DNA of 5,361 nt from positions 1 to 5,361 of the forward strand of contig PWWA01000099.1 of NCBI GenBank assembly GCA_003562145.1, read 5' to 3'. Position numbers and translations under genes: made by a program. Source of the stretch: Candidatus Woesearchaeota archaeon (GTDB taxonomy: Archaea; Nanobdellota; Nanobdellia; Woesearchaeales; 21-14-0-10-32-9). The notes beneath the pieces are model-generated. The model saw only the letters and a program-made list of their open reading frames with translations, made no database searches and was not told where the DNA came from. Below are positions 1 through 4,664 of this stretch, piece by piece (the stretch's first letter is position 1; every line of letters begins with the position of its first letter).

Positions 1-1
1 A

Positions 2-112
2 CCAATAATCATGATTATGGTCCTGATAAGCTTTGGCGCAGCGGCACAATCAATTTTTTCTTCCAAGACCTCAAGGACGCCAATGAAGAAAGCCGGGAAA
101 AGAATTAAATAA
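2..112 (+). CDS. Possible 3' end of a plus-strand CDS, frame uncertain
   Basis: The window opens inside what is probably the tail of a plus-strand gene. The frame starting at base 2 is open to a TAA at 110-112 and encodes a hydrophobic run (IIMIMVLISFGAAA) followed by a Lys/Arg-rich tail, like the last membrane helix and cytoplasmic end of a membrane protein. Its use of ATA, AGA, AGG and GCA codons resembles secD in this window. The frame starting at base 1 is also open, to a TAA at 106-108, and encodes a charged soluble-looking end (RSGTINFFFQDLKDANEE). It shows a stronger purine-N-pyrimidine codon pattern. A minus-strand frame is open here too. I cannot choose firmly among these and recognise no family. 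In either plus-strand case the stop codon sits inside the A/T-rich promoter of the next gene. Confidence 0.33.
   Translation, partial: PIIMIMVLISFGAAAQSIFSSKTSRTPMKKAGKRIK
103..112 (+). promoter_or_regulatory. Candidate TATA box for the small Cys/His protein gene
   Basis: The A/T-rich stretch ATTAAATAAA is preceded by a purine-rich segment (GGGAAAAGA) resembling a BRE. Its centre lies about 26 bases before the ATG at 135, the usual archaeal TATA-to-start-site distance. Transcription would therefore begin at or next to the start codon, giving a leaderless mRNA. No Shine-Dalgarno sequence precedes that ATG, which agrees. The bases between TATA box and ATG are a pyrimidine tract (CTTCTTTTTCTTTT) that could also terminate the gene to the left. 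Confidence 0.5.
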
Positions 113-134
113 ATGTAGTGCTTCTTTTTCTTTT

Positions 135-278
135 ATGAAACTCCTTTGCTTTATAGGAATCCATAAGTGGTCAAGGACAAGGCTTGTAAGCCATGGCTTT
201 TCGTCTAATGTACTTGATGCTTCGAAGAAATGCTTGTGGTGCGGTAAAACAAGAAGATGGGTGCAGCCAAAAAAATGA
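135..278 (+). CDS. Small Cys/His putative zinc-binding protein (47 aa)
   Basis: This is a 47-residue protein too short for usual gene-calling cut-offs. It begins MKLLCFIGIHKW and ends with KCLWCGKTRRWVQPKK. Likely metal ligands are Cys5, His10, Cys33 and Cys36, a C-x4-H pair plus a C-x2-C knuckle followed by Gly-Lys. Trp12, Trp35 and Trp42 are also typical of the small proteins with a 'C-x-x-G-x-H-x-W ... C-x-x-C-G-K' pattern seen in many prophages and bacteria (DUF1660-like in general look; family assignment not certain). The protein is strongly basic, so a nucleic-acid or ribosome contact is possible, but no function is known. The ATG at 135 has a well-placed TATA box and no Shine-Dalgarno, suggesting leaderless translation. 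The gene converges with the diphosphatase gene, and its last codons (PKK) form the T-run of that gene's terminator on the other strand. Confidence 0.72.
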   Translation: MKLLCFIGIHKWSRTRLVSHGFSSNVLDASKKCLWCGKTRRWVQPKK

Positions 279-295
279 GGAAGCCCTTATGGCTT
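269..295 (-). terminator. Hairpin plus T7 terminator after the diphosphatase gene
   Basis: On the minus strand, 27 bases after the stop codon at 323, there is a perfect 5-bp hairpin (AAGCC, loop ATAAG, GGCTT at 281-295), then CCTCA, then seven T residues (269-275). Archaeal transcription ends efficiently at T-runs, and a short stem nearby is a bonus. The site lies inside and just past the 3' end of the convergent small gene. The same stem could weakly serve the plus strand, where T5 at 330-334 follows at a distance. Confidence 0.55.
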
Positions 296-322
296 GTAAT
301 ACTGATATTGTTATTCGTGGCA

Positions 323-880
323 TTAGTGGTTTTTCTGAGGACTTTCTAAGAATTCCTTTAAGGCGCTTAAAGCCTTCCAGCGCATGCTAACACTATTTTT
401 TTCTTCGCTGCTCATCTCGCTAAACGCTTTATCGTGGCCTTCAGGTATGAATATTGCGTCCCATCCAAAACCTTTGCCTTTTCTCGGCGGGACTATCTTG
501 CCTTTTATTTTTCCTTCAAAGAAAAAAATTTTGTTTTGGCTTTCAGCGTAGCCAATAATAGTCCTTGCAACAGCAGCGTCTTCACCTAGCTTTTTACACA
601 TATCATATATGCCTTGCAAGCCCATTCTTTCCTCAAACCATTTTATTAAAGGCCCAGGCAGCCCGCTCAGGCATTCCAAGTACAAACCCGTATCTTCAAC
701 AATCACTGGTCCTCGGCAATGTTTCAAAGTTTCTGATAATTTTGCTTTAACAACTTCCTCTAAGTCCACTTCTTGGATCTCAGGCAGATATATCTCTAAC
801 ATTTCTAATTCAATATTTCCTAGCATGCTCTTTACTTCTGAGAACTTATTCTTGTTACCAGTTGCAAAATACAAAGTCAT
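323..880 (-). CDS. XTP/dITP diphosphatase, ITPase/HAM1/RdgB family
   Basis: This enzyme hydrolyses XTP, dITP and ITP to monophosphates and pyrophosphate, clearing deaminated purines from the nucleotide pool. The 185-residue product has the full family layout: the N-terminal phosphate-binding FATGNKNK (residues 5-12), the metal-binding VEDTGL (61-66, with Glu62 and Asp63), GLPGPLIKWF (73-82), GFGWDAIFIPEGH (137-149) and EMSSEEKNSVSMR (155-167). I place the start at the ATG at 880, not at an upstream in-frame ATG at 916. The family begins right before the F-A-T-G-N motif, a GGAAGATCA Shine-Dalgarno-like sequence precedes 880, and this start gives a 4-base ATGA overlap with the gene upstream, implying translational coupling. 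One oddity is that the usual Ser-His-Arg base-recognition motif reads Ser-Met-Arg (165-167). The length matches archaeal relatives. The family call is firm. Confidence 0.95.
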   Translation of the reverse strand: MTLYFATGNKNKFSEVKSMLGNIELEMLEIYLPEIQEVDLEEVVKAKLSETLKHCRGPVIVEDTGLYLECLSGLPGPLIKWFEERMGLQGIYDMCKKLGEDAAVARTIIGYAESQNKIFFFEGKIKGKIVPPRKGKGFGWDAIFIPEGHDKAFSEMSSEEKNSVSMRWKALSALKEFLESPQKNH

Positions 881-1413
881 ATTGATCTTCCGGGAGGGTT
901 TACTTGTTCTCGCCATTGCTGAAAGTTCCTCTCAACTTTTTTTCCCGTAGCATTCTCCAGCATTGAATAAAGCTCTTCGTATCCTTCAAAATGCCTTATG
1001 TCCTTAATAGAAATTGCGTGCTGTCCTGTATAGACGTCGAGAAAATAAGTTGTGCCTGCAGCAGGAGATCCTGCCCGGGCTTCAGCGCGTGAAAGAACCA
1101 TTTCCCGCCTGCTTGCATACATCCTAGGCATTTTAGATGCTTCTACGATTCTCGTAATATCACTTAGAAGCGTAGCTTTAGGGCGGTACCAGGTAGTGTA
1201 AGAAAATTGGGTGTTGGTAACTTTTATCTTTGTAAGAAAATGGTTTAATCCGTACACCAAGCCTGCTAATCCTAGAACTCCCATTAGCAAGATATTCTCT
1301 ATCGAGCTTTCCGTAAAAGTAGTTACTGCCAGTGTTAATAATAATGATGAGAAAAAAATAAATATTATTCCCCATGCCTTGTAAGACATCTTTGTCGTAA
1401 ATGTTTTTTCCAT
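877..1413 (-). CDS. Two-helix membrane protein with possible PH-like domain
   Basis: I do not recognise this 178-residue protein by family name. Two membrane helices are visible at about residues 12-31 (AWGIIFIFFSSLLLTLAV) and 39-58 (ENILLMGVLGLAGLVYGL). A soluble domain follows from about 60 to 178, predicted by the basic KIK after the second helix to lie in the cytoplasm. That domain has alternating beta-like segments (VTNTQFSYTTWYRP, TTYFLDVYTG, QHAISIKDI) followed by a C-terminal helix (YEELYSMLENATGKK). This is the general plan of the bacterial/archaeal PH-like domains found next to paired membrane helices, but the resemblance is weak. The gene has its own strong TATA box placed for a leaderless transcript starting at the ATG at 1413. 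Its TGA overlaps the diphosphatase ATG by 4 bases, so the two are very likely co-translated. That does not by itself imply a shared role. Confidence 0.8.
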   Translation of the reverse strand: MEKTFTTKMSYKAWGIIFIFFSSLLLTLAVTTFTESSIENILLMGVLGLAGLVYGLNHFLTKIKVTNTQFSYTTWYRPKATLLSDITRIVEASKMPRMYASRREMVLSRAEARAGSPAAGTTYFLDVYTGQHAISIKDIRHFEGYEELYSMLENATGKKVERNFQQWREQVNPPGRSI

Positions 1414-1420
1414 GATTAAT

Positions 1421-1428
1421 AAAAAAAA
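1421..1428 (-). terminator. T8 run after the DUF5654-like gene
   Basis: Eight T residues on the minus strand lie 15 bases past the stop codon at 1444, without a hairpin. A bare T-run of this length is a typical archaeal terminator. It lies between the TATA box and the start codon of the next gene, so it would end the upstream transcript right where the downstream one is about to begin. Confidence 0.45.
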
Positions 1429-1430
1429 TA

Positions 1431-1442
1431 ATTATATATAAA
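1431..1442 (-). promoter_or_regulatory. TATA box of the two-helix membrane protein/diphosphatase operon
   Basis: TTTATATATAAT on the minus strand is a near-ideal archaeal TATA box. Its centre is about 24 bases before the ATG at 1413, so transcription should start at or within a few bases of the start codon. No Shine-Dalgarno is present between them. It starts 1 base after the stop codon of the upstream gene. Confidence 0.7.
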
Positions 1443-1443
1443 T

Positions 1444-1704
1444 TTATTTGGATTTATCGGATGCTTTCTGCGCAACTTTTCCAACCCAGATGGCTGCAAT
1501 AACTGCTAGTATGGTTACGAACACGGCGTATATCCATGGTCCGCCTGTTGATAATGCGCATAGCGGCCCCGCGTTCTCTGCCCCGCACGGGCCTACGAAT
1601 AATGCTCTTATCGCGTCGTTCCACGCTAAAGCGGCTACTAATCCGAAAGCAGCTGTTACCAAGGCTGCTAGCTTATCAATTACTTCCTTGTTTGCTTTTC
1701 CCAT
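1444..1704 (-). CDS. DUF5654-like small membrane protein (86 aa)
   Basis: This 86-residue protein has a short basic N-terminus (MGKANKEVIDK), a first membrane helix at about 12-36 ending in the hallmark LAWNDAIRALF, and a loop with two cysteines (Cys40, Cys49). A second helix follows at about 57-75 (WIYAVFVTILAVIAAIWV), then a Lys-rich tail. The pattern 'KLAAL.TAAFGLVAALAWN.AI' matches my memory of the archaeal DUF5654 family of two-helix proteins of unknown function; this was not checked by search. I chose the ATG at 1704 because an AGGGGGTT Shine-Dalgarno-like sequence lies 9 bases ahead. An in-frame TTG at 1728 would place that sequence inside the gene. The gene lies between tRNA-Val and the PH-like gene and probably has its own promoter. 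The role is unknown; membrane location is clear. Confidence 0.85.
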   Translation of the reverse strand: MGKANKEVIDKLAALVTAAFGLVAALAWNDAIRALFVGPCGAENAGPLCALSTGGPWIYAVFVTILAVIAAIWVGKVAQKASDKSK

Positions 1705-1713
1705 TAATACCAA

Positions 1714-1719
1714 CCCCCT
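1714..1719 (-). promoter_or_regulatory. Shine-Dalgarno-like AGGGGG that decides the start at 1704
   Basis: AGGGGG, followed by TT, ends 9 bases ahead of the ATG at 1704 on the minus strand. It supports this ATG over the in-frame TTG at 1728, which has nothing comparable upstream. Confidence 0.5.
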
Positions 1720-1762
1720 ATTTAACAATTACTTTTATTTGTGTGTGGCTAAAGCTTCAGCG

Positions 1763-1776
1763 TTTAAAAATTTTAT
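1763..1776 (-). promoter_or_regulatory. Candidate TATA box for the DUF5654-like gene
   Basis: The minus-strand stretch ATAAAATTTTTAAA follows the tRNA T-run. A start site about 25 bases further on (near 1740) would leave a leader of roughly 35 bases containing the Shine-Dalgarno-like sequence. A second A/T-rich candidate (AAATAAAA) lies nearer the gene at about 1735-1742. The assignment is tentative. Confidence 0.4.
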
Positions 1777-1781
1777 CCCAG

Positions 1782-1787
1782 AAAAAA
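1782..1787 (-). terminator. T6 run directly after the tRNA CCA end
   Basis: Six T residues immediately follow the encoded CCA of tRNA-Val on the minus strand. This fits an archaeal T-run terminator ending the secF-secD-tRNA transcript. Confidence 0.5.
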
Positions 1788-1863
1788 TGGTGGGCCCTCC
1801 CGGACTCGAACCGGGGACCTTCGCCGTGTCGAGGCGACGTCATAGCCGCTAGACTAAGGGCCC
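1788..1863 (-). tRNA. tRNA-Val, anticodon GAC, with C at position 33
   Basis: The minus strand folds into a complete cloverleaf of 76 bases including an encoded CCA. The acceptor stem is GGGCCCT/AGGGCCC, with discriminator A73. The D arm is GTC...GAC with G18-G19. The anticodon stem is TCGCC/GGCGA and its seven-base loop is TCGACAC (1826-1832). The variable loop is five bases, and the T stem CCCGG/CCGGG carries a TTCGAGT loop. All stems pair fully except the usual weak last D-stem position. The loop places GAC at 34-36, which reads the Val codons GUC and GUU. A73 agrees with valine identity. The base before the anticodon is C, not the nearly universal U33. There is no intron. The first base lies directly after the secD stop codon, and I see no TATA box at the right distance inside the end of secD. 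Expression probably depends on processing of the secFD transcript. Confidence 0.93.
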
Positions 1864-3621
1864 TTATCTTTTTTCTACCAGTATTTCCAGGATTGCCGCG
1901 TACGCAGGCCTTGTTATGAGCACTCCGATGGTTAAGCCTACAATTGTGGTTAGCGCGAATCCTTTTAGAAGCCCTGCTCCTGCGAACCATAAGGGTATCA
2001 TCGCGACGACTAATGTGAAGTAAGCTGCCATTATTATGAAGAAAGCCCTTTTTAGCTTTTCCGCCCATGTTAGCGGCTCCCTTTTTCTTTTCTTGGAGAG
2101 TGTTTCGTCCGCGATGAGTATTTGGTGGTCTACGCCGCTTCCTATGGTGATTATGATTGCGGCGATTGCTGCCATGTCTATGTTCCACCCGATGAATGAT
2201 GCGAAGCCAAGTATGATTGTTACTTCTGAGAGCATCGCGATTGACATAGGGATTGACACTCTCCATTCCTTGTACCTTATCCCTATTATTATGATTACTG
2301 TGATTGCTGCTACGAGCCCTGCGAGCAATGCGTTCCTGATAAAGCCAGCTCCGAGTACGGGGCTGATTGTATCTGTTTTGACTATGTTGAGGGCGACTGG
2401 CAGGCTTCCTGTTACTAGGAGGGTTTGGAGTTCTCTCATGCTTGCTAGTGCGTCGTTTGTGGCGGCTTGCCTTGTGTTTCCTGAGCCTGTGCCTGTGATT
2501 TGTATTTCTGTGGCTGGCCTTCCTTTCAGGTCAGCGCTAATCCTTAATTCGTCTACTAGGACGTCGTCTAAGTGCAATGTGAGGTTTTCGGATAAGTAGC
2601 TTTGTTGCAGGCCTACGCTTACCACGTCCAGCCTATCCGTGATTCTTGCTTGTCGCTCTGCGGCTTCCCTGCTCAGGGTGATGCTGAACCTGAACCTGCA
2701 AACCCATTCATCAGCGCTTACTTGGCCGCAGCTGCCGGGTTCTATGCCTGCCCTGTCTGCTGTCCTGTGCACGACTAAGATGTCTCTGTCGCCGCCGCGG
2801 AATACTACTTCGTCGCCTATCTTAGCCTCGAATTTGCCTTCCCTGGCCAATAATTCTTGTACTTCTTGCTCATCGGCTCCGGCTATTTCTACGGAGATAA
2901 AGTTGTTTCCGAATAAGTCAGTCGTGGTTCTTACGGTTACGTCGCTTACGCCGAAGACGTCCAATCTTCGCTCTATGTTGTTAAGTATTAGGTCTAGGTC
3001 TGCTGGGCTGACCTCTTCTTCTGGCTCGAGCATTACCCTTGTGCCTCCTGCTAAGTCAAGGCCTTGCCTGATATTGTTTTTTGGCTTGTCGTAAACGACT
3101 AGGCCTATGTTTTCCACGCCTATTATTTCTTCTATGGTCTTATTCCTGCTTACCGGTCGTTCTACGGTCACTGTTTCGTTTGTTGCTTCGTCGAAGAATG
3201 TTTCGTTTACGTATACTGTTTCTGTTTCGTTAAGGATTGTTATTTTTAGTTCTGGTTTCGGGGTGATAAAATAGGTCTGTGTTTCCTTTATGAATGGGAT
3301 GAATGTTTTTGCTTTCTTTGTTGTTAGTGTGAATGTCTCGTTTATGCCGAATTGTCTTACTTGGTCATAGTATTCTTCTACGCTGTTCACGGGCACTCCG
3401 TTTATGCTTTCTATTATTTGCCTTGCCCGCGGGTATCCTTGGGCGTCCGGGGGTGTTATGGGGAATGGCGTGGCTTCTGCTGCTGCGCTGTCCCTTGTAA
3501 CGCCTCTTATTGCGACTCCGTCGCCTGTTGTTGGCTGTATGAATATAATGGATAAGACTATGAATGCTACTAGGACTATTACTTTCCTGTTCCTCACTAT
3601 GTTTCTAAGTGATTCTTTCAT
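1864..3621 (-). CDS. secD: Protein-export membrane protein SecD (archaeal)
   Basis: SecD pairs with SecF at the Sec translocon and promotes late steps of protein export; archaea lack SecA, so its precise contribution there is less clear. The 585-residue protein has the six-helix layout: helix 1 at about 13-29, a large outside region (30-425), then helices at about 428-448, 455-477, 480-503, 525-546 and 552-580. Signature segments are QGLDLAGGTRV (186-196), VFGVSDVTVR (222-231), DTISPVLGAGFIRNALLAG (417-435) and GSGVDHQILIADE (494-506), whose Asp498 matches the conserved helix-4 acidic position. Unlike bacterial SecD, residues about 35-120 look like a PDZ domain (GVAIRGVTRDSAAA, IIESINGVPVNSVEEY). 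Six N-glycosylation sequons lie outside at N94, N131, N139, N148, N160 and N346, as does a Cys298/Cys308 pair. The ATG overlaps the secF TGA by 4 bases, so the two are translationally coupled. Confidence 0.97.
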   Translation of the reverse strand: MKESLRNIVRNRKVIVLVAFIVLSIIFIQPTTGDGVAIRGVTRDSAAAEATPFPITPPDAQGYPRARQIIESINGVPVNSVEEYYDQVRQFGINETFTLTTKKAKTFIPFIKETQTYFITPKPELKITILNETETVYVNETFFDEATNETVTVERPVSRNKTIEEIIGVENIGLVVYDKPKNNIRQGLDLAGGTRVMLEPEEEVSPADLDLILNNIERRLDVFGVSDVTVRTTTDLFGNNFISVEIAGADEQEVQELLAREGKFEAKIGDEVVFRGGDRDILVVHRTADRAGIEPGSCGQVSADEWVCRFRFSITLSREAAERQARITDRLDVVSVGLQQSYLSENLTLHLDDVLVDELRISADLKGRPATEIQITGTGSGNTRQAATNDALASMRELQTLLVTGSLPVALNIVKTDTISPVLGAGFIRNALLAGLVAAITVIIIIGIRYKEWRVSIPMSIAMLSEVTIILGFASFIGWNIDMAAIAAIIITIGSGVDHQILIADETLSKKRKREPLTWAEKLKRAFFIIMAAYFTLVVAMIPLWFAGAGLLKGFALTTIVGLTIGVLITRPAYAAILEILVEKR

Positions 3622-4610
3622 TTTTCGCCTTTCCTTTCAAGGTAATATCTTAGGATGCCCGCGTTCTGTATCCATGTATTGATTAGGTCTACTACGAGGC
3701 CTATCATTATTATCATCATTATCTCCATTAAGACTTGTGATTCTGCTACTAGGAATGCTATGAATACTGCTACTAATGTGGTTCCGGTCATGGTCAGCCC
3801 GGTTTTCATTGCGTCAATAGTCCTTTCGTATACTGTTCCTTCTTTTCTTTTCAGGATACGGGTGCTTAGCAATATATCTGTGTCTACGCTGTAGCCTATT
3901 AGCATTAGTAATGCTGCTATGCCCGCGGTTCCTATTGTGATTCCTGCTACGTTTAGGATTGCTATTGTTACAACGATGTTTGAGAATGCTGCCAGTATTA
4001 CTGCTGCGCTTGGCACGAAGCTCTTAAAATACAGGAAGACCACGATTCCCATGAATAAGAATGCTATTAATACTGCGGTCATGGTTTGCCTGAAGAAAGC
4101 GTCTCCTAGAGCTGCGCCTATTGTTTCAGTGCTTAAGTCCCTGTCTTGTTTTCCTGTGAGCTCTTTGACTTTGCTCATTAGTTGTTCTGTTTGTTCACGG
4201 TCTTCTGGGAGTATGCTTGCTTCAATGATTATTCCTGCTTGCCTTCCCGCGTCTTCGAGTTTCCTTGTGTTTATCTCCTGTAAAGGGAATTCTGCTTGTA
4301 GCGCAGCCCTTATTTCCTTGTAGTCAAGGCCGGGGTCCAGGATGGTTATTGTGGTGCCTCCTTTTAGGCTTATTCCTTTGTTTATGAAATCCCCTGTTTG
4401 CGCGGTCTGGACTCCTATTAGTATCAAGGATATAACTAGTAAGGCAAAGGGAATGATTAATAGCAGCTTATAGTTCTTTTCGTAGAAAGACATCTTGCTA
4501 TTTGAACTAATTGTTTCATTTGGCTTTTCTTTTCTTGGCTGCAGAGAATTTTCTTTGCTTTTCGTGATGTGCTCTTGGCGCCTCTTCTTGATTCTGTCGC
4601 GTCTCTTCAT
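3618..4610 (-). CDS. secF: Protein-export membrane protein SecF (archaeal)
   Basis: SecF is the partner of SecD in the translocon accessory complex. With the ATG at 4610 the product is 330 residues: a Lys/Arg-rich cytoplasmic tail (1-48), helix 1 at about 48-67, and an outside domain holding the family motif GISLKGGTTITIL (79-91). Helices follow at about 175-195, 198-219, 222-244, 272-289 and 293-312. IGYSVDTDILLSTRILKR (238-255) matches the conserved 'IGYSVNDTVVVFDRI' region of bacterial SecF. I prefer the ATG at 4610 over an in-frame GTG at 4628 because a GAGG Shine-Dalgarno lies 6 bases ahead of the ATG, while nothing precedes the GTG. It lies 54 bases after dphB and overlaps secD by 4 bases. 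The order secF then secD is the one described for the Haloferax volcanii operon. Confidence 0.96.
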   Translation of the reverse strand: MKRRDRIKKRRQEHITKSKENSLQPRKEKPNETISSNSKMSFYEKNYKLLLIIPFALLVISLILIGVQTAQTGDFINKGISLKGGTTITILDPGLDYKEIRAALQAEFPLQEINTRKLEDAGRQAGIIIEASILPEDREQTEQLMSKVKELTGKQDRDLSTETIGAALGDAFFRQTMTAVLIAFLFMGIVVFLYFKSFVPSAAVILAAFSNIVVTIAILNVAGITIGTAGIAALLMLIGYSVDTDILLSTRILKRKEGTVYERTIDAMKTGLTMTGTTLVAVFIAFLVAESQVLMEIMMIIMIGLVVDLINTWIQNAGILRYYLERKGEK

Positions 4611-4616
4611 AAAAAA

Positions 4617-4620
4617 CCTC
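4617..4620 (-). promoter_or_regulatory. Shine-Dalgarno GAGG that decides the secF start
   Basis: GAGG followed by TTTTTT sits 6 bases ahead of the ATG at 4610. The alternative GTG at 4628 is preceded only by AACAATCAACCC, with no ribosome-binding sequence. Confidence 0.6.
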
Positions 4621-4640
4621 TGCTTCACGGGTTGATTGTT

Positions 4641-4650
4641 TATTAATAAA
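4641..4650 (-). promoter_or_regulatory. Candidate TATA box for secF-secD-tRNA
   Basis: TTTATTAATA on the minus strand lies in the 54-base gap between dphB and secF. A start site about 25 bases on would fall near 4620, right at the secF Shine-Dalgarno. The gap is short enough that read-through from dphB is also possible, so this is a weak call. Confidence 0.33.
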
Positions 4651-4664
4651 GATTTTGGTAGTTT

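Noticed and set aside
1..13. Minus-strand gene starting with the ATG at 10-12 and leaving the window
   Set aside because: An AGGA lies upstream on that strand, but only four codons remain in the window, which is not enough to support a call.
181..300. Repeated GGCTTGTAA at 181 and 291
   Set aside because: There are only two 9-base copies, the first inside the small coding gene and the second partly in a terminator stem. This is too short to support a repeat element.
193..390. 65-residue plus-strand open frame
   Set aside because: It overlaps the small Cys/His gene in another frame and the diphosphatase 3' end on the other strand. It shows no motif, promoter spacing or ribosome-binding site.
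881..916. Upstream ATG at 916 as the diphosphatase start (197 aa)
   Set aside because: It adds 12 residues not seen in the family and would overlap the upstream gene by 40 bases. The ATG at 880 fits the family N-terminus, has a Shine-Dalgarno-like sequence and makes an ATGA overlap.
1705..1728. TTG at 1728 as the start of the DUF5654-like gene
   Set aside because: It would place the best Shine-Dalgarno sequence inside the coding region; the ATG at 1704 gives a better N-terminus.
1757..2266. 169-residue minus-strand frame inside secD and the tRNA
   Set aside because: It is a His/Arg/Asn-rich out-of-frame reading that runs through the tRNA; secD is the real gene.
2036..3094. Long plus-strand frames opposite secD
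   Set aside because: They have low-complexity Ser/Leu/Ala-rich sequences and come from the codon bias of secD on the other strand, as do those opposite secF and dphB.
4611..4628. GTG at 4628 as the secF start
   Set aside because: There is no ribosome-binding sequence before it, whereas the ATG at 4610 has GAGG at 6 bases.
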